A DNA stretch of 64,000 bases, from the NCBI GenBank assembly GCA_019323515.1, contig JAHWHG010000003.1:1-64000 (forward strand), read 5' to 3'. Every line of letters starts with the position of its first letter. The first letter of the stretch is position 1. Shown here piece after piece: positions 8,607-18,564 of this stretch. The notes beneath the pieces are model-generated. The model had not been told where the DNA came from and ran no database searches. It worked only from the letters and a program-made list of their open reading frames with translations. The DNA comes from Candidatus Woesearchaeota archaeon. GTDB taxonomy: Archaea > Nanobdellota > Nanobdellia > Woesearchaeales > JAHWHD01. Both the position numbers and the translations under genes were made by a program.

Positions 8607-10628
8607 TTATATCCTTGATACAAAACCTCTTCTAGGTTCAAATAAGTCTCCAGATCTCTTAAGTTTTTCAATTGTTTCTTCAACATCATCTTCAGCAATT
8701 CCTTTATTAGCAGCTTCTTTTATTATGTCTTCAATTGGTATTGTTTTTCCAAGTTTGCTTTCAAGTTCTGAAATAATTTCTTTAACGCTTATTATCTTAC
8801 TTCTTTGTGTAGTTGTAATCCCTGATGAAATTCGATCAATATCTATTTTACCAGTTTCTGGATCAAGGCCAACTTGGCTCAAGCAGTATTGAAGAAGGTC
8901 TATAGCTCTTCTTGCATCTTTTTTTGTTACCTTATCAGAAAGTCTTATCTTTGCATTTGCCTCACTCATCCTTACTAAAGCTTCAAGTTGTCTTGCAGTA
9001 ATCGGGATGGTCTTTATTCCTTTTTCTTCGGTAGATGCACTATTACGCATTTCTACATAATATCTCTTAATTTCTTCTATTGCAGAGTCTGTTAAGTTAG
9101 GAAAAACCTTTTGCCTAGAGTAGCAGATGTATTTTTTAAGGAATGGGGTATCGATATCTGGTTCTTCTTCCTCAATTGTTTGATGAAGCCTTAGTATATG
9201 TCTGGCCATCTTTTCGTCTTTATCTGAATCTGGAAGGTCTTTGATAGGAAATATCAAATCAAATCTTGAGATTAAAGCTGGAGGTAGGTCTATTTGTTTT
9301 GCTAGAATGTCATAAGGGTCAAACCTTCCAAACTTGGGGTTTGCTGCTGCTAAGACTGTAGTTTCAGCCCTTAATGTAGCTTGAATATTTGCTTTTGAGA
9401 TTGTAATGGTTTGCCCTTCTAATGCTTCGTGCATAGCGCTTCTGTCATCTACGCTCATCTTATCAAGTTCGTCGATGCAGCAGATTCCTTTATTAGCTAA
9501 GACAAGTGCTCCTGCTTCAAGTGACCAACCCTTTAAAAATTCGTCCTTAACTACTGCTGCAGTAAGTCCTGCTCCTGATGCACCTTTACCACTTACAAAT
9601 CTTGCTTTTGGTGCAATAATGGCTGTTCTTTTTAATAACTGTGATTTACCTGCTCCGGGGTCTCCTATCAGCAGAACATGCATATCTCCCCTAGTTATAA
9701 TTCCATCTTTTCTCTTTTTCCTTACTCCTCCTACTAATTGTAAGAGAATTGCTTCTTTAACTCTATCATGACCATAGATAGATGGAGCTATTGAATTTAT
9801 TAATTTCTTGTGAATTTTTATATCATTAGATAGTTCTATGATTTTTTCCTTTTCTTCTTCTGTAATACTTATATCAGAGAAGTCTTCTTCAATAGGTTCA
9901 ACGTAATTAGCTTCTACGATTAGGTCATAGCGAATTGATTGGCTGCCTGTTTTAAGTATAATTGGAATTTCTTTTGTCACCCCTACAATTAATATTTTGC
10001 TGCCAGGGTTTGTCTTTTTTTCTGTGATTGGAGAAACAAGGTCTTCTTTAAGGAAGATGTTCATCCTTTTTGGTTGTTCTCCTCCTTCTAAATCCTCTGA
10101 TGATTCTTCGAGTACAATCCCTTGAGCATCGATAAGTTCTTTACTAAGCAACCTAAATTTTCCTTTCCTGCCGCATCCACATCTTGAAGGTTCTAAAAAT
10201 TTTGTGTCAAGTTGGGGAACCTGAATAACATTACCACAACTTGGGCATTCAAAGTTTGCTTGTGTGACTTGAGGTCTAACATCTGATTTTTGTCTTACAA
10301 CTCCTATAATTGTTATTAACTTCCCAATATGTTTGCTTCGAATATTTCTAATAAGCATCTTTTGTGATTCTGGGAGATTTTTGAATCTTACATTGAAGCG
10401 TTTAACTTTCTCAGGTAGATCAAACTGCTCAATAGCAATCTCTGTTGCTTTAATTATATCATGTGGATTTTCAAGAAGCTCTTCTGCAATATCTGGGTCA
10501 AATTCTGACAGGTCTGCAAAGTCTATCACATGGAAATTCATGCCCTTTCTAATCTTTTCGAGAAGTTCTGCATGCTGATAGCTCTCAAGAAACTCTTGCA
10601 TTCTTTTGATTTGTTCTGATGCGTCCAT
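8607..10628 (-). CDS. mcm: Replicative DNA helicase MCM
   Basis: Hexameric 3'-5' helicase of the replisome. Residues 1-260 form the N-terminal domain with a zinc motif at Cys128, Cys131, Cys150 and Cys152. The AAA+ core carries Walker A GDPGAGKS (342-349), Walker B CCIDELDK (393-400), sensor 1 Asn440 in AAANP and the arginine finger SRF (464-466). A C-terminal winged helix spans about 600-673. There is no intein. ATG 10628 is preceded by a GGTG ribosome site and by a TATA box about 38 bases upstream. The RPA-like gene follows on the same strand. Confidence 0.98.
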   Translation of the reverse strand: MDASEQIKRMQEFLESYQHAELLEKIRKGMNFHVIDFADLSEFDPDIAEELLENPHDIIKATEIAIEQFDLPEKVKRFNVRFKNLPESQKMLIRNIRSKHIGKLITIIGVVRQKSDVRPQVTQANFECPSCGNVIQVPQLDTKFLEPSRCGCGRKGKFRLLSKELIDAQGIVLEESSEDLEGGEQPKRMNIFLKEDLVSPITEKKTNPGSKILIVGVTKEIPIILKTGSQSIRYDLIVEANYVEPIEEDFSDISITEEEKEKIIELSNDIKIHKKLINSIAPSIYGHDRVKEAILLQLVGGVRKKRKDGIITRGDMHVLLIGDPGAGKSQLLKRTAIIAPKARFVSGKGASGAGLTAAVVKDEFLKGWSLEAGALVLANKGICCIDELDKMSVDDRSAMHEALEGQTITISKANIQATLRAETTVLAAANPKFGRFDPYDILAKQIDLPPALISRFDLIFPIKDLPDSDKDEKMARHILRLHQTIEEEEPDIDTPFLKKYICYSRQKVFPNLTDSAIEEIKRYYVEMRNSASTEEKGIKTIPITARQLEALVRMSEANAKIRLSDKVTKKDARRAIDLLQYCLSQVGLDPETGKIDIDRISSGITTTQRSKIISVKEIISELESKLGKTIPIEDIIKEAANKGIAEDDVEETIEKLKRSGDLFEPRRGFVSRI

Positions 10629-10665
10629 CTAAACACCTTTTAACCTTCTTAACACTAGGTTTTTC

Positions 10666-10674
10666 TTTATAAAT
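10666..10674 (-). promoter_or_regulatory. TATA box of mcm
   Basis: TTTATAAAT lies 37 bases upstream of mcm ATG, and GGTG (10635-10638) lies between them at ribosome-site distance. This predicts a short leader of about 16 bases. Confidence 0.55.
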
Positions 10675-10699
10675 ATTTAAAAATAATTTAAAAAGAAAT

Positions 10700-11239
<540 letters not shown>

Positions 11240-11251
11240 TTTTAACCCCCC

Positions 11252-11280
11252 AATACCTAATTCATTTATAAATAGGTATT
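11252..11280 (-). promoter_or_regulatory. tbp promoter: TATA box inside inverted repeat
   Basis: TTTATAAAT (11265-11273) lies 25 bases before tbp ATG. It sits between AATACCTA (11252-11259) and its exact reverse complement TAGGTATT (11273-11280). A third copy of AATACCTA is at 11330-11337 beside another TATA-like element. A factor bound here would cover the box and the predicted start site. Confidence 0.55.
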
Positions 11281-11392
11281 ATTTGATTTAAATAGCTTAT
11301 AATCGCGCTCTTTTTCTTATCTATTTATAAATACCTAAAACTTTATAAATTCTTTTATAAATGAAAGGATATATTAGAAATTAGGTGACCCC

Positions 11393-11569
11393 ATGATTTC
11401 ATGTGCAGATAAGGGTTTAAAGGGCTTTATTCACTTGAATTTAAGCTTTTTAGGCTTTCTAAATACGTTTAGACCCCTTTATTTCATCTGGAATTCGTTT
11501 AAGGCTTTGGCACACATATACCATCTTGGCACCAATAATTGTCTTTGTTTCCATAATAATTTGAGTTAG
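11393..11569 (+). CDS. Possible 58-codon gene between tbp and the Cys-rich gene
   Basis: A plus-strand ORF with ATG at 11393 has AGGTGA (11383-11388) four bases before it and TTTTATAAAT at 11353-11362 as a TATA box. This is the same spacing as several sure genes here. The product would be a 58-residue hydrophobic protein (for example FLGFLNTFRPLYFI) without a recognisable family. The last 71 bases run antisense to the 3' end of the 1060-residue gene, which weakens the case. The rest of the 11281-11498 gap holds only TATA-like elements and no other gene. Confidence 0.22.
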   Translation: MISCADKGLKGFIHLNLSFLGFLNTFRPLYFIWNSFKALAHIYHLGTNNCLCFHNNLS

Positions 11570-14500
11570 GTAAGCATGATTCACCATTATCGCTACCTAT
11601 GCCTAACCATCCTTTGCTACAATCACATTTAATAGCTAGATTTCCTTCAAATACCACTTCTTTATCACACCAGCCAGTGCAACCATGTTCATCTCCTGAA
11701 TCTTCTGCAAAGCAGAATCCTCCATTATAGGGTGTGTTAGGTGTAGCGCCATTACAATTTTGATTAGCTGTGCAAAGTCCATCAGAAATGCATAAATCTG
11801 TCTTGTCTGCTACTTGACATTCTGGACAGTAGTCTTTGAAGTATCCCTTACCAAATGAGCAGCTAGCTGTTTCAAAACTTCTGGTTATTCCATTGCATTG
11901 TGATGAGGCTGTACAGCTTGAATGAAATGCTGTTGATCTGCATGTTATGTCCCTATCAATTCCTGAAGCAGTGCTTGAACATTTGTCTGCAAAATATGTT
12001 TCTTCACTAGCACATGTTTGGATTGCTGTTCCTGGAATATTTCCATCACATAGCAATTCACCGCAGAAGCAGCTGTCAGTTGGATCTGAAGGAGTACAAT
12101 GGAACTTTGATGCATCGCTTTGAAGTTCACAAGAGCTACTACATTCATCTTCATAGAAGCTTTGTGTGTTGCATGTGCCTGGCTTGAATCCCACTTGTTG
12201 TTTATCACATTGATAGTTAGCACCACAACTGGTTCCACATCTAACATTAACTGGTGATGTACAATCACCTTCTCCATCACATTGAGCTTGACATTCTAGG
12301 CCTCTATTACCCTTGTTGTTGTATCTATCTTTTTCAGGAGGTTCGCCATATGTGCAACATTCATAAACTTCATTACATATTCCATCTGCCTTTTTGATTC
12401 CTGTCCTATCGAACAAATCAAAGTTTTTTTCAAATGTTTCACCTGTTGGATAATCTATGCATGCTAGGTCCATATCATAATTGCATTCTTCTGGTTTTAG
12501 AGCAGGGCCTGAACATGATTCTGTCTGTGTACCTGAAGTTGGAGGGCTATCACATTGTACAATCGATTGCCATACATCTGAGGCTTGTCCAGAGCAGATA
12601 TTGCCTCTTGAGCCGCATCTTTGCTCAAATATTCTGTTGAAAATATCATTTTGTGAATTAAAGTCAGTAGGTGCGTTTGGGATTACAGTTGCATCAATAA
12701 ATTGATCTCCTGATTCTATTATTGTTTTTGTTGCTATTCCATATTCTCCGTTAATATTTGGCATAACATTTGGATGGCATGTATAATAAGTTTCTTGAAT
12801 ACATTTTTTTATGCTTTGAATTTCCCAAGTTAAAGGGTTGTTTATTTCTGATGCAATACAGCATGTGTGATTTGCTTGGAAAGCGTTACCAGAACTATAA
12901 GGATAAATCAAGTCATCTGAACGATGCGGAAGACATTCATAGACTTCTATTTCTAACTGTTTTTGTTGAGCTGGTACACCAATAGCATCAACCCTTAATA
13001 CAAATTCATGGGTTCCTAATGGAAGTTTAAAGTCGTCTTTTGTTATGTTAGTGATGTTAGCATCTGTTGGTACGGTTTGTGTGATGTTTTCATATATCCT
13101 GTTTGGTGTTAGTGAGATATCAGTCCAATAGGCATTCTGGATAGTAGTATAAATTCCAAGTACTTCACCTTCCAGTTTGTAGAAGTCTTCAACTGATGCA
13201 AGTTTTTTACCAAGAATGTTTTCGATTTCTTGTATGTCATCATATGTTGAAGAGGCATTTGCATTTACTTCAGGGATATCTACTACCTTCACAGTTATGT
13301 TCTGCCAATCTTTTAGGTTTTCTGGGTCAGTTACTCTTACTTCAAAATGGTGGTAACCAAGATCTTTTCTTGTCATAGTAAGGTTAGCGGACTTATTTGT
13401 TAAGAGCCAGAGATCAGATGCTTTCCAAGTATTTTCTTGAGAGATAGGCTGCATTCTTTCAACTAATATCTCAGGATTGAATACTGCTGAGCTATATTCT
13501 TCTTCGTAGAATACATCATTGTAGTCTTGTTTCCAACCTTTGTAATCATATCTTAATTCAGTTTCATCAGTGTCATCAGGGTCATAGCCTTGAGGTTCAA
13601 TCTTTAGTTCTTCTCCTTCAATGATTATTATGTCAGCGCCATCACGTTTTTGAGGATATCCAATCCAGTCAAGAGCAGGAATCCTGTTCTCGAGAATAAA
13701 TTGCATCTTATAGAATGTGTTGTTTACTATAGACCTTTCATCTTTGATTATCATTATTTTATCTCTCGGTGAGGTTATGTTTACTGTAACTTCCATGAAA
13801 CCATCAAAGCCTCTTAAAGTTGAAAGTTTATCGTTAGTCTTAAAGAATAAGTTTAGGTTTTCCTGATCAATTATTGTATTAGCTAGTTCGTAAATTCGCA
13901 TAAGTCTCACTGGAATCTTTGCTTCAAAGTCTATTATTTCTATTATCGGTTTTCTTTTTGCAATTTCAATCTTTAAAGGATACTTAAGCTGAACTGCGAA
14001 ACTTTCACGTGAGAATATAACATTCACTTCCATTTCTCCTTGTTCAATATCTGTTCTATTTCCAATGAGTTCTTCTAATCTTATGCACTTTTCAAGATTC
14101 TTTTTAATATGCTTTTGGAGCTGTTCTTGGACTGATGTTTTGTCATTAGGATTGTTAGGTTCATCATAAGAAGGACATTTCATATACTTCTCTTGGGTTA
14201 TTGAATTTGAGCCAAGGCTGTCACACAATCTTGATAAAGTATTTTTTCCATATACTCCAGCTCCTATAGGGTATCCTGCTGAAGGGGATTCATGGAGTGG
14301 CCCTATGTAAGGGTATTGCCAAGGTCTTGGCTTGAAAGCAACTTCTGGAGGAAAATTAGTGCCCTGAAGAACATTAGCATATGAAACATTTGATCCAGAT
14401 ATGTCTGCTGTTCTGTTTGGTATTCCAGTTGAGCCTTGGTACGAATAGATGTTGCCACCTTGTTCTCCTAAAATGATTAAAGATTTTTCAGCTGATTCCT

Positions 14501-14681
14501 CTAAACAAAGAGTAACATATGTCTTTAGGTTTGTTGTTTCTAGAACTGATGTAACAATTCGTTCAGCTTGTTGTTGAGTTTCTGAATTTCCGAAATTTGA
14601 TGCTATATAAATACCGAATCCAAATATTAGAAGAATAATCATACCTAAAATGATAAATATTGTAATCTGCGATTTTTTCAT
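11499..14681 (-). CDS. Large Cys-rich surface protein with pilin-like N-terminal anchor
   Basis: Unrecognised 1060-residue extracellular protein. It begins MKKSQITIF followed by a hydrophobic span to about 28, the same KK-S/A/G-Q start as the pilin-like proteins at 36843-49125. It is therefore probably inserted by the same machinery or cleaved by a prepilin peptidase. The middle (about 340-475) looks like an Ig/cadherin-type fold with EVRVTDPENLKDWQNITVKV. Residues 580-1060 are very rich in Cys with many short CX2-6C spacings, implying disulfides outside the cell. It has its own TATA box and a GAGGC ribosome site. It is the last gene of the secreted-protein block. Confidence 0.8.
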   Translation of the reverse strand: MKKSQITIFIILGMIILLIFGFGIYIASNFGNSETQQQAERIVTSVLETTNLKTYVTLCLEESAEKSLIILGEQGGNIYSYQGSTGIPNRTADISGSNVSYANVLQGTNFPPEVAFKPRPWQYPYIGPLHESPSAGYPIGAGVYGKNTLSRLCDSLGSNSITQEKYMKCPSYDEPNNPNDKTSVQEQLQKHIKKNLEKCIRLEELIGNRTDIEQGEMEVNVIFSRESFAVQLKYPLKIEIAKRKPIIEIIDFEAKIPVRLMRIYELANTIIDQENLNLFFKTNDKLSTLRGFDGFMEVTVNITSPRDKIMIIKDERSIVNNTFYKMQFILENRIPALDWIGYPQKRDGADIIIIEGEELKIEPQGYDPDDTDETELRYDYKGWKQDYNDVFYEEEYSSAVFNPEILVERMQPISQENTWKASDLWLLTNKSANLTMTRKDLGYHHFEVRVTDPENLKDWQNITVKVVDIPEVNANASSTYDDIQEIENILGKKLASVEDFYKLEGEVLGIYTTIQNAYWTDISLTPNRIYENITQTVPTDANITNITKDDFKLPLGTHEFVLRVDAIGVPAQQKQLEIEVYECLPHRSDDLIYPYSSGNAFQANHTCCIASEINNPLTWEIQSIKKCIQETYYTCHPNVMPNINGEYGIATKTIIESGDQFIDATVIPNAPTDFNSQNDIFNRIFEQRCGSRGNICSGQASDVWQSIVQCDSPPTSGTQTESCSGPALKPEECNYDMDLACIDYPTGETFEKNFDLFDRTGIKKADGICNEVYECCTYGEPPEKDRYNNKGNRGLECQAQCDGEGDCTSPVNVRCGTSCGANYQCDKQQVGFKPGTCNTQSFYEDECSSSCELQSDASKFHCTPSDPTDSCFCGELLCDGNIPGTAIQTCASEETYFADKCSSTASGIDRDITCRSTAFHSSCTASSQCNGITRSFETASCSFGKGYFKDYCPECQVADKTDLCISDGLCTANQNCNGATPNTPYNGGFCFAEDSGDEHGCTGWCDKEVVFEGNLAIKCDCSKGWLGIGSDNGESCLPNSNYYGNKDNYWCQDGICVPKP

Positions 14682-14717
14682 ATTAGCCTCTTTTTAGGGT
14701 TTTTAGAATGAACTGAA

Positions 14718-14726
14718 TATATAAAT
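14718..14726 (-). promoter_or_regulatory. TATA box of the 1060-residue Cys-rich gene
   Basis: ATTTATATA on the minus strand lies 36 bases before ATG 14681, and GAGGC (14686-14690) lies at ribosome-site distance. The gene therefore can be transcribed apart from the genes upstream of it. Confidence 0.5.
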
Positions 14727-14730
14727 ATTT

Positions 14731-17220
14731 TTACTTTGGCCTGAGTTTTGCGCCAAGATTCTTCCATCTATTATTCCAGATAGTAAAGTCTGATTTACTG
14801 CCTATATCTGTAAGCACATATGTTTTTCCTTGTTCAGCAGTATTGTTGCAGATTAAGTTATTAGATGCAGTTGCTTTACATATGTCTGAGTTGAAATTAG
14901 TGTAGACTACCATAAGGTAACTTTCTTCATCACTTATCCTTTCAAGAATTCCTAAGATTTCCTTATCTCCCTGTTTATTAACGTAAATCCTGTTAAAATC
15001 CTTTGTTTTGTTAGCAAATCCTATGTTAATTATCTCTTCGTTAATCTCTCCAAGGATTGTTGTTGTTCTTTTTGGTCTTAAGACAGTTGTTAATGTAAGG
15101 ATTGGGTGCCTGAATAGTAAGCCGAGGAATTCTCCTATGGTTGGGCTATTGATTAAAGGGATGTTGTTGTTGGAGAATATAATTGAATCTGTTGCATCGT
15201 TGTACATTGTATCTGTGTCAGTTATTGTAAGATGTTTGTAGTCTGTTCCTCCAATTGCATTGCTGTAGCTTTCTTTATCTATTACTTTTAAGAATTCGTT
15301 TCTTTCATCGTTTAGAGGTGCATTTAGTGAAGTTCCAAATATAATATTATTATTGTATAATATTACACAATAGTTGTTAGTGCAAGGTTGACTATCATAG
15401 CAAGTGTATGTATAAGTTCCTAAAGTGCCTTGTTTCATTCCCTTTATGTATTGTTCAACATTCTTTCCTTCTATGTTATAATTATCAAATCTATTGAGAA
15501 CTTTATTATGTTCATCGCAGTAAAGCACATAGTCATTAGAGCCTGCAAGAGCAATGAGTTGTTCAGCAATTAGTGCAGTCCTTGAAGTCCATTCTCCATT
15601 ATTGCAGTATGCATCACTAAAGAAGCTTCCATCATCAACACATCTCGTGCCGTCAAAGCATGCTGCTTGGCTTGTACAATAAGCATATTGTGTTATATCA
15701 GTAGGATGCACTTTTTTATAACCTAAATGCCAATCTGCAATTCCATTCCTATCCTCACAGACATACATTGAAGGTATTTCTACTTCAGTAGTCCAGCCAT
15801 TTAAAGTGAAGGCATTAGGGCTTGTAAGGTAATCCTGTTTTGTGAATGATGTTAAGCCAATTACACATTTGTCTCCATTCCAACAGTAGTTATTTGGGCA
15901 GCAGGAGAGTTCTGTAATATCTCCTGAATCAAGTTCAGGTAAACCTCCTAATAATCTGGCATTGTCTACATAACATTCTGCATTCCCTGTTGCAAGAGTC
16001 TCCAATTGAACCAAAATCTTTTCTCCTGTGTTAACATCTATTGAAACTTCTAATGTTTCCCAGTTATTTGTGCTAGAACTTACTTTGTTTGATCTTTGGT
16101 TATTATTAATGTTAAGTTTCAAATCTATAAATCCAGAAATACAGTAAACATCAGCTTTTGCTGTGTATGTTGTTGTTTTTAATGCTGTAACAACATCACT
16201 TTCAATACCGTATGATGAATCATCTATATCTCTTATCTTTATAACACTTTTTCCTTCGTATCCTGTGATTGTCTCAAAGTTAAGGTTATTGTTTCCAGAT
16301 GTTCTGTACCAGCCTTCTACAAGTACAGCGCCTTCATCAATTGTTCCGTCGCAGTCATTATCTAGACCATCTAATCTCTCAATTGCAAATGGATGGATTA
16401 ATTCTGCATTATCATTGCAGTCAATAGGGCAGTTTGGATCGTTTGTGTAATAGCCATCTTTATCTGCATCTGTTCCTGTGCCTATGCCGTCACAATTTTC
16501 ATCGATACCGTTGCATAAAGTGTCTATTATACCTGGGTTGATTTTTCTATCTTCATCGTTGCAGTCGTTTCCTCCGAGTGTGCAGGTCAATGCATCTTTA
16601 TCATATGTGATTGAGGAATCGCAGTAATCATCTTCATCATCATCACAGCCTTTATCAATTACAGCATCGCAGTTATTGTCTAGGCCATCACATACCTCTT
16701 GTTCATTTGAAGGATATGTTGTATTTTGAGGTATGAAGCATTCAGTTATGTCTAAGTTATTGATTGTACCATCATTGTTAAGGTCATATCTGTTGTTAGC
16801 ATTTGAATATGTAACTTCTGTAGTTCCTAAACGTTCTGTGATATAATCTAAGTCATCTTTGTATTCCGTGTAGCAGAAACAGTTGCCTATCGAGTTAACT
16901 TCGCCAATAGCCACACATCGCACACCTTGCAGGCACTCATATCCCGATACACCTGTATAACCCTTATCAACACATAATGTCTGACATTTATCTAAGTCTA
17001 TCCAATCGCATGTTGCTACTACATACACATACCATCCTCCATCTAAATCAGCAGCATAACATCCTCTTTGTATTGTTTCTATTTCCCAAATTTTATCTTC
17101 AACTTTGCCATTTCCGTTAAAATCTGCACAACCACAAGCAGCGGATGTTATTTGTATAACTAATATAATCATTAAAATGTAAATTAATGCTTTGACTTTA
17201 TTCTTGCTTATTATTCCCAT
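14731..17220 (-). CDS. Secreted protein with MopE-type and dockerin-like Ca-binding repeats
   Basis: An 829-residue exported protein with a signal peptide ending at about residue 27 (ITSA-ACG). EF-hand/dockerin-like loops are visible at 33-42 (DFNGNGKVED) and 146-157 (DLNNDGTINNLD). Residues 175-297 hold three MopE-type metal-binding repeats of the form CDGLDNNCD, CNGIDENCDG and DGLDNDCDG, each linked by a DxDxDG loop and a NDCND segment. The remainder is Cys-rich without recognised domains. Its start overlaps the end of the 173-residue gene by 23 bases. A cell-surface or matrix role with bound calcium is likely; a specific function is not. Confidence 0.75.
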   Translation of the reverse strand: MGIISKNKVKALIYILMIILVIQITSAACGCADFNGNGKVEDKIWEIETIQRGCYAADLDGGWYVYVVATCDWIDLDKCQTLCVDKGYTGVSGYECLQGVRCVAIGEVNSIGNCFCYTEYKDDLDYITERLGTTEVTYSNANNRYDLNNDGTINNLDITECFIPQNTTYPSNEQEVCDGLDNNCDAVIDKGCDDDEDDYCDSSITYDKDALTCTLGGNDCNDEDRKINPGIIDTLCNGIDENCDGIGTGTDADKDGYYTNDPNCPIDCNDNAELIHPFAIERLDGLDNDCDGTIDEGAVLVEGWYRTSGNNNLNFETITGYEGKSVIKIRDIDDSSYGIESDVVTALKTTTYTAKADVYCISGFIDLKLNINNNQRSNKVSSSTNNWETLEVSIDVNTGEKILVQLETLATGNAECYVDNARLLGGLPELDSGDITELSCCPNNYCWNGDKCVIGLTSFTKQDYLTSPNAFTLNGWTTEVEIPSMYVCEDRNGIADWHLGYKKVHPTDITQYAYCTSQAACFDGTRCVDDGSFFSDAYCNNGEWTSRTALIAEQLIALAGSNDYVLYCDEHNKVLNRFDNYNIEGKNVEQYIKGMKQGTLGTYTYTCYDSQPCTNNYCVILYNNNIIFGTSLNAPLNDERNEFLKVIDKESYSNAIGGTDYKHLTITDTDTMYNDATDSIIFSNNNIPLINSPTIGEFLGLLFRHPILTLTTVLRPKRTTTILGEINEEIINIGFANKTKDFNRIYVNKQGDKEILGILERISDEESYLMVVYTNFNSDICKATASNNLICNNTAEQGKTYVLTDIGSKSDFTIWNNRWKNLGAKLRPK

Positions 17221-17719
17221 TTTTCTTGAAGTACCAAATTAGTAAAATTATAATTATTATTGACGAAATGATTAATATTATTGTAGTTGAGTTATCTTCT
17301 TTATTGTTTAGAATCTCTGGAACAGAGATAATCGGTTGAGCAACTTCTGTTTCAATCATGCCTAATTGGTGGCCTGTTGCTGTTTCAAAATGTAAGGGTG
17401 TGCCATCATCTTGATAGTTTGTGACTGTTGTTGGAGGTTTTTTTGCTGAAAGTATTGGAATAACTTCTTCTTGGGTGATATACCCTTCTTTGTCAGTAAT
17501 AGGTAGTTCATTGATATATTCTCTAGTTATAGTGTATATCTCTGCATCCTTTGGAAGAGGGCCTTCTATGATACCCTCTTTATCATAGTAAATTGTACTT
17601 CCATCATCCTCAATTATCCCGACTATTGGATAATCGTATGCTGAACTTATGATTGTATTTAGCACTATACAAATCACAAAAATCATGCAAATCTTTAGTG
17701 TTGTTGTTTTGTTTATCAT
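17198..17719 (-). CDS. Secreted protein with C-terminal membrane anchor
   Basis: A 173-residue protein with an N-terminal hydrophobic signal (about 8-26), an extracellular stretch of about 115 residues and a C-terminal span (about 146-166) followed by KKNGNNKQE inside the cell. The outer part contains short acidic turns (EDDGSTIYYDKEG, then YQDDGTPL) but no family I know. It is 21 bases downstream of the third small paralogue and overlaps the MopE-like gene, so it belongs to the same operon. It may anchor or connect the secreted partners. Confidence 0.65.
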   Translation of the reverse strand: MINKTTTLKICMIFVICIVLNTIISSAYDYPIVGIIEDDGSTIYYDKEGIIEGPLPKDAEIYTITREYINELPITDKEGYITQEEVIPILSAKKPPTTVTNYQDDGTPLHFETATGHQLGMIETEVAQPIISVPEILNNKEDNSTTIILIISSIIIIILLIWYFKKNGNNKQE

Positions 17720-17740
17720 TTATGACTCTTACTATTCTCT

Positions 17741-18175
17741 TTAACCTACGCATGTTGCTGGGATGTTGCAAACTCCGACGCCCCATCCATAGCCGCAACT
17801 CCAACCATATCCATCACTTGTCTTATAACCTTTTGCTTTGCAATATTCTCGAATTCCGGCAGCTGAGCATCCATACCCCAGTCCACAAGTGCTAACATAA
17901 CCATAAGCGGTTGCACTGCTAATTGTAAATGTATCTATTCTTGTAGCTTTTTCTCTTAAATCTAAGTAATCAATGTTCAGTTTGTTATAATCTATCTTGC
18001 CGTCATTGTTTTCATCTATAGGTGTAAGGTCTTCACTGCTTTTTGCAATCCTTTGAAGTGGAAGCCAGCCTATGTTCGGGCTTATTGTTGCGTTTACTAT
18101 AGTTCCTATTAATATAACTAATATTATACTAATCATGTAAAAGTGTTTTTTTTCTATGTTTATTTCGATTTTCAT
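17741..18175 (-). CDS. Small secreted EF-hand paralogue 3 of a tandem trio
   Basis: A 144-residue protein with a basic start (MKIEINIEKKH), a signal-peptide hydrophobic span ending near NATIS, a conserved block PNIGWLPLQRIAKS, and an EF-hand-type loop DENNDGKIDYNKL. The N-terminal 62 residues match the next two genes upstream, but the last 80 residues are unique and rich in Cys, Gly and Tyr (STCGLGYGCSAAG and SCGYGWGVGVCNIP). The N terminus is the most diverged of the three, so this copy is probably the oldest duplicate. The gap to the next gene upstream is 2 bases. Confidence 0.7.
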   Translation of the reverse strand: MKIEINIEKKHFYMISIILVILIGTIVNATISPNIGWLPLQRIAKSSEDLTPIDENNDGKIDYNKLNIDYLDLREKATRIDTFTISSATAYGYVSTCGLGYGCSAAGIREYCKAKGYKTSDGYGWSCGYGWGVGVCNIPATCVG

Positions 18176-18177
18176 TT

Positions 18178-18564
18178 TTATGTTGTTACCTTCACTTTAC
18201 AGCAATAAAGCGTTGTTAATCCTCCACAGTATCTTCCGCCGCATCCTACTCCTCCAATAAGAACTTGGTTTGTAGGGCATGTAGCTAATGTACCCCATGT
18301 ATCGGTTCTTGTGCTACCATAATTACAATCATATAATTCAATTTTTAGATTAGATGGGTCTATTTCAATCGCTCCAGAATCAATCTTGCCGTTACCATTT
18401 TCGTCAAGGCTTGTTAAATCTTGATTACTTTTTGCAATTCTTTGAATTGGAAGCCACCCAATATTTGGATTGATGGTTGCAGATGCGATTGCTCCAACTG
18501 TCAATAATAGAATAATACTCATTATGTACAAGTGTTTCTTTTTTATGTTTATCTCGATTTTCAT
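18178..18564 (-). CDS. Small secreted EF-hand paralogue 2 of a tandem trio
   Basis: A 128-residue protein sharing its signal peptide, the IGWLPIQRIAKS block and the DENGNGKID loop with its neighbours. At DNA level the first 190 or so bases are nearly identical to those of the gene at 18575-19030. The C-terminal 60 residues differ completely: a Cys-rich domain with TCPTNQVLIGGVGCGG and YCCKV. That pattern resembles the Cys/Gly-rich tip domains of some bacterial adhesive minor pilins, but this is only a resemblance. It is part of the 14731-21275 operon. Confidence 0.7.
   Translation of the reverse strand: MKIEINIKKKHLYIMSIILLLTVGAIASATINPNIGWLPIQRIAKSNQDLTSLDENGNGKIDSGAIEIDPSNLKIELYDCNYGSTRTDTWGTLATCPTNQVLIGGVGCGGRYCGGLTTLYCCKVKVTT

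Noticed and set aside
9406..9771. 121-codon plus-strand ORF inside mcm
   Set aside because: Antisense to the conserved ATPase core with no promoter or ribosome site.
12434..13378. Several plus-strand ORFs of 60-74 codons inside the Cys-rich gene
   Set aside because: They lie antisense to a clear long gene, have no ribosome sites, and their composition mirrors the opposite strand.
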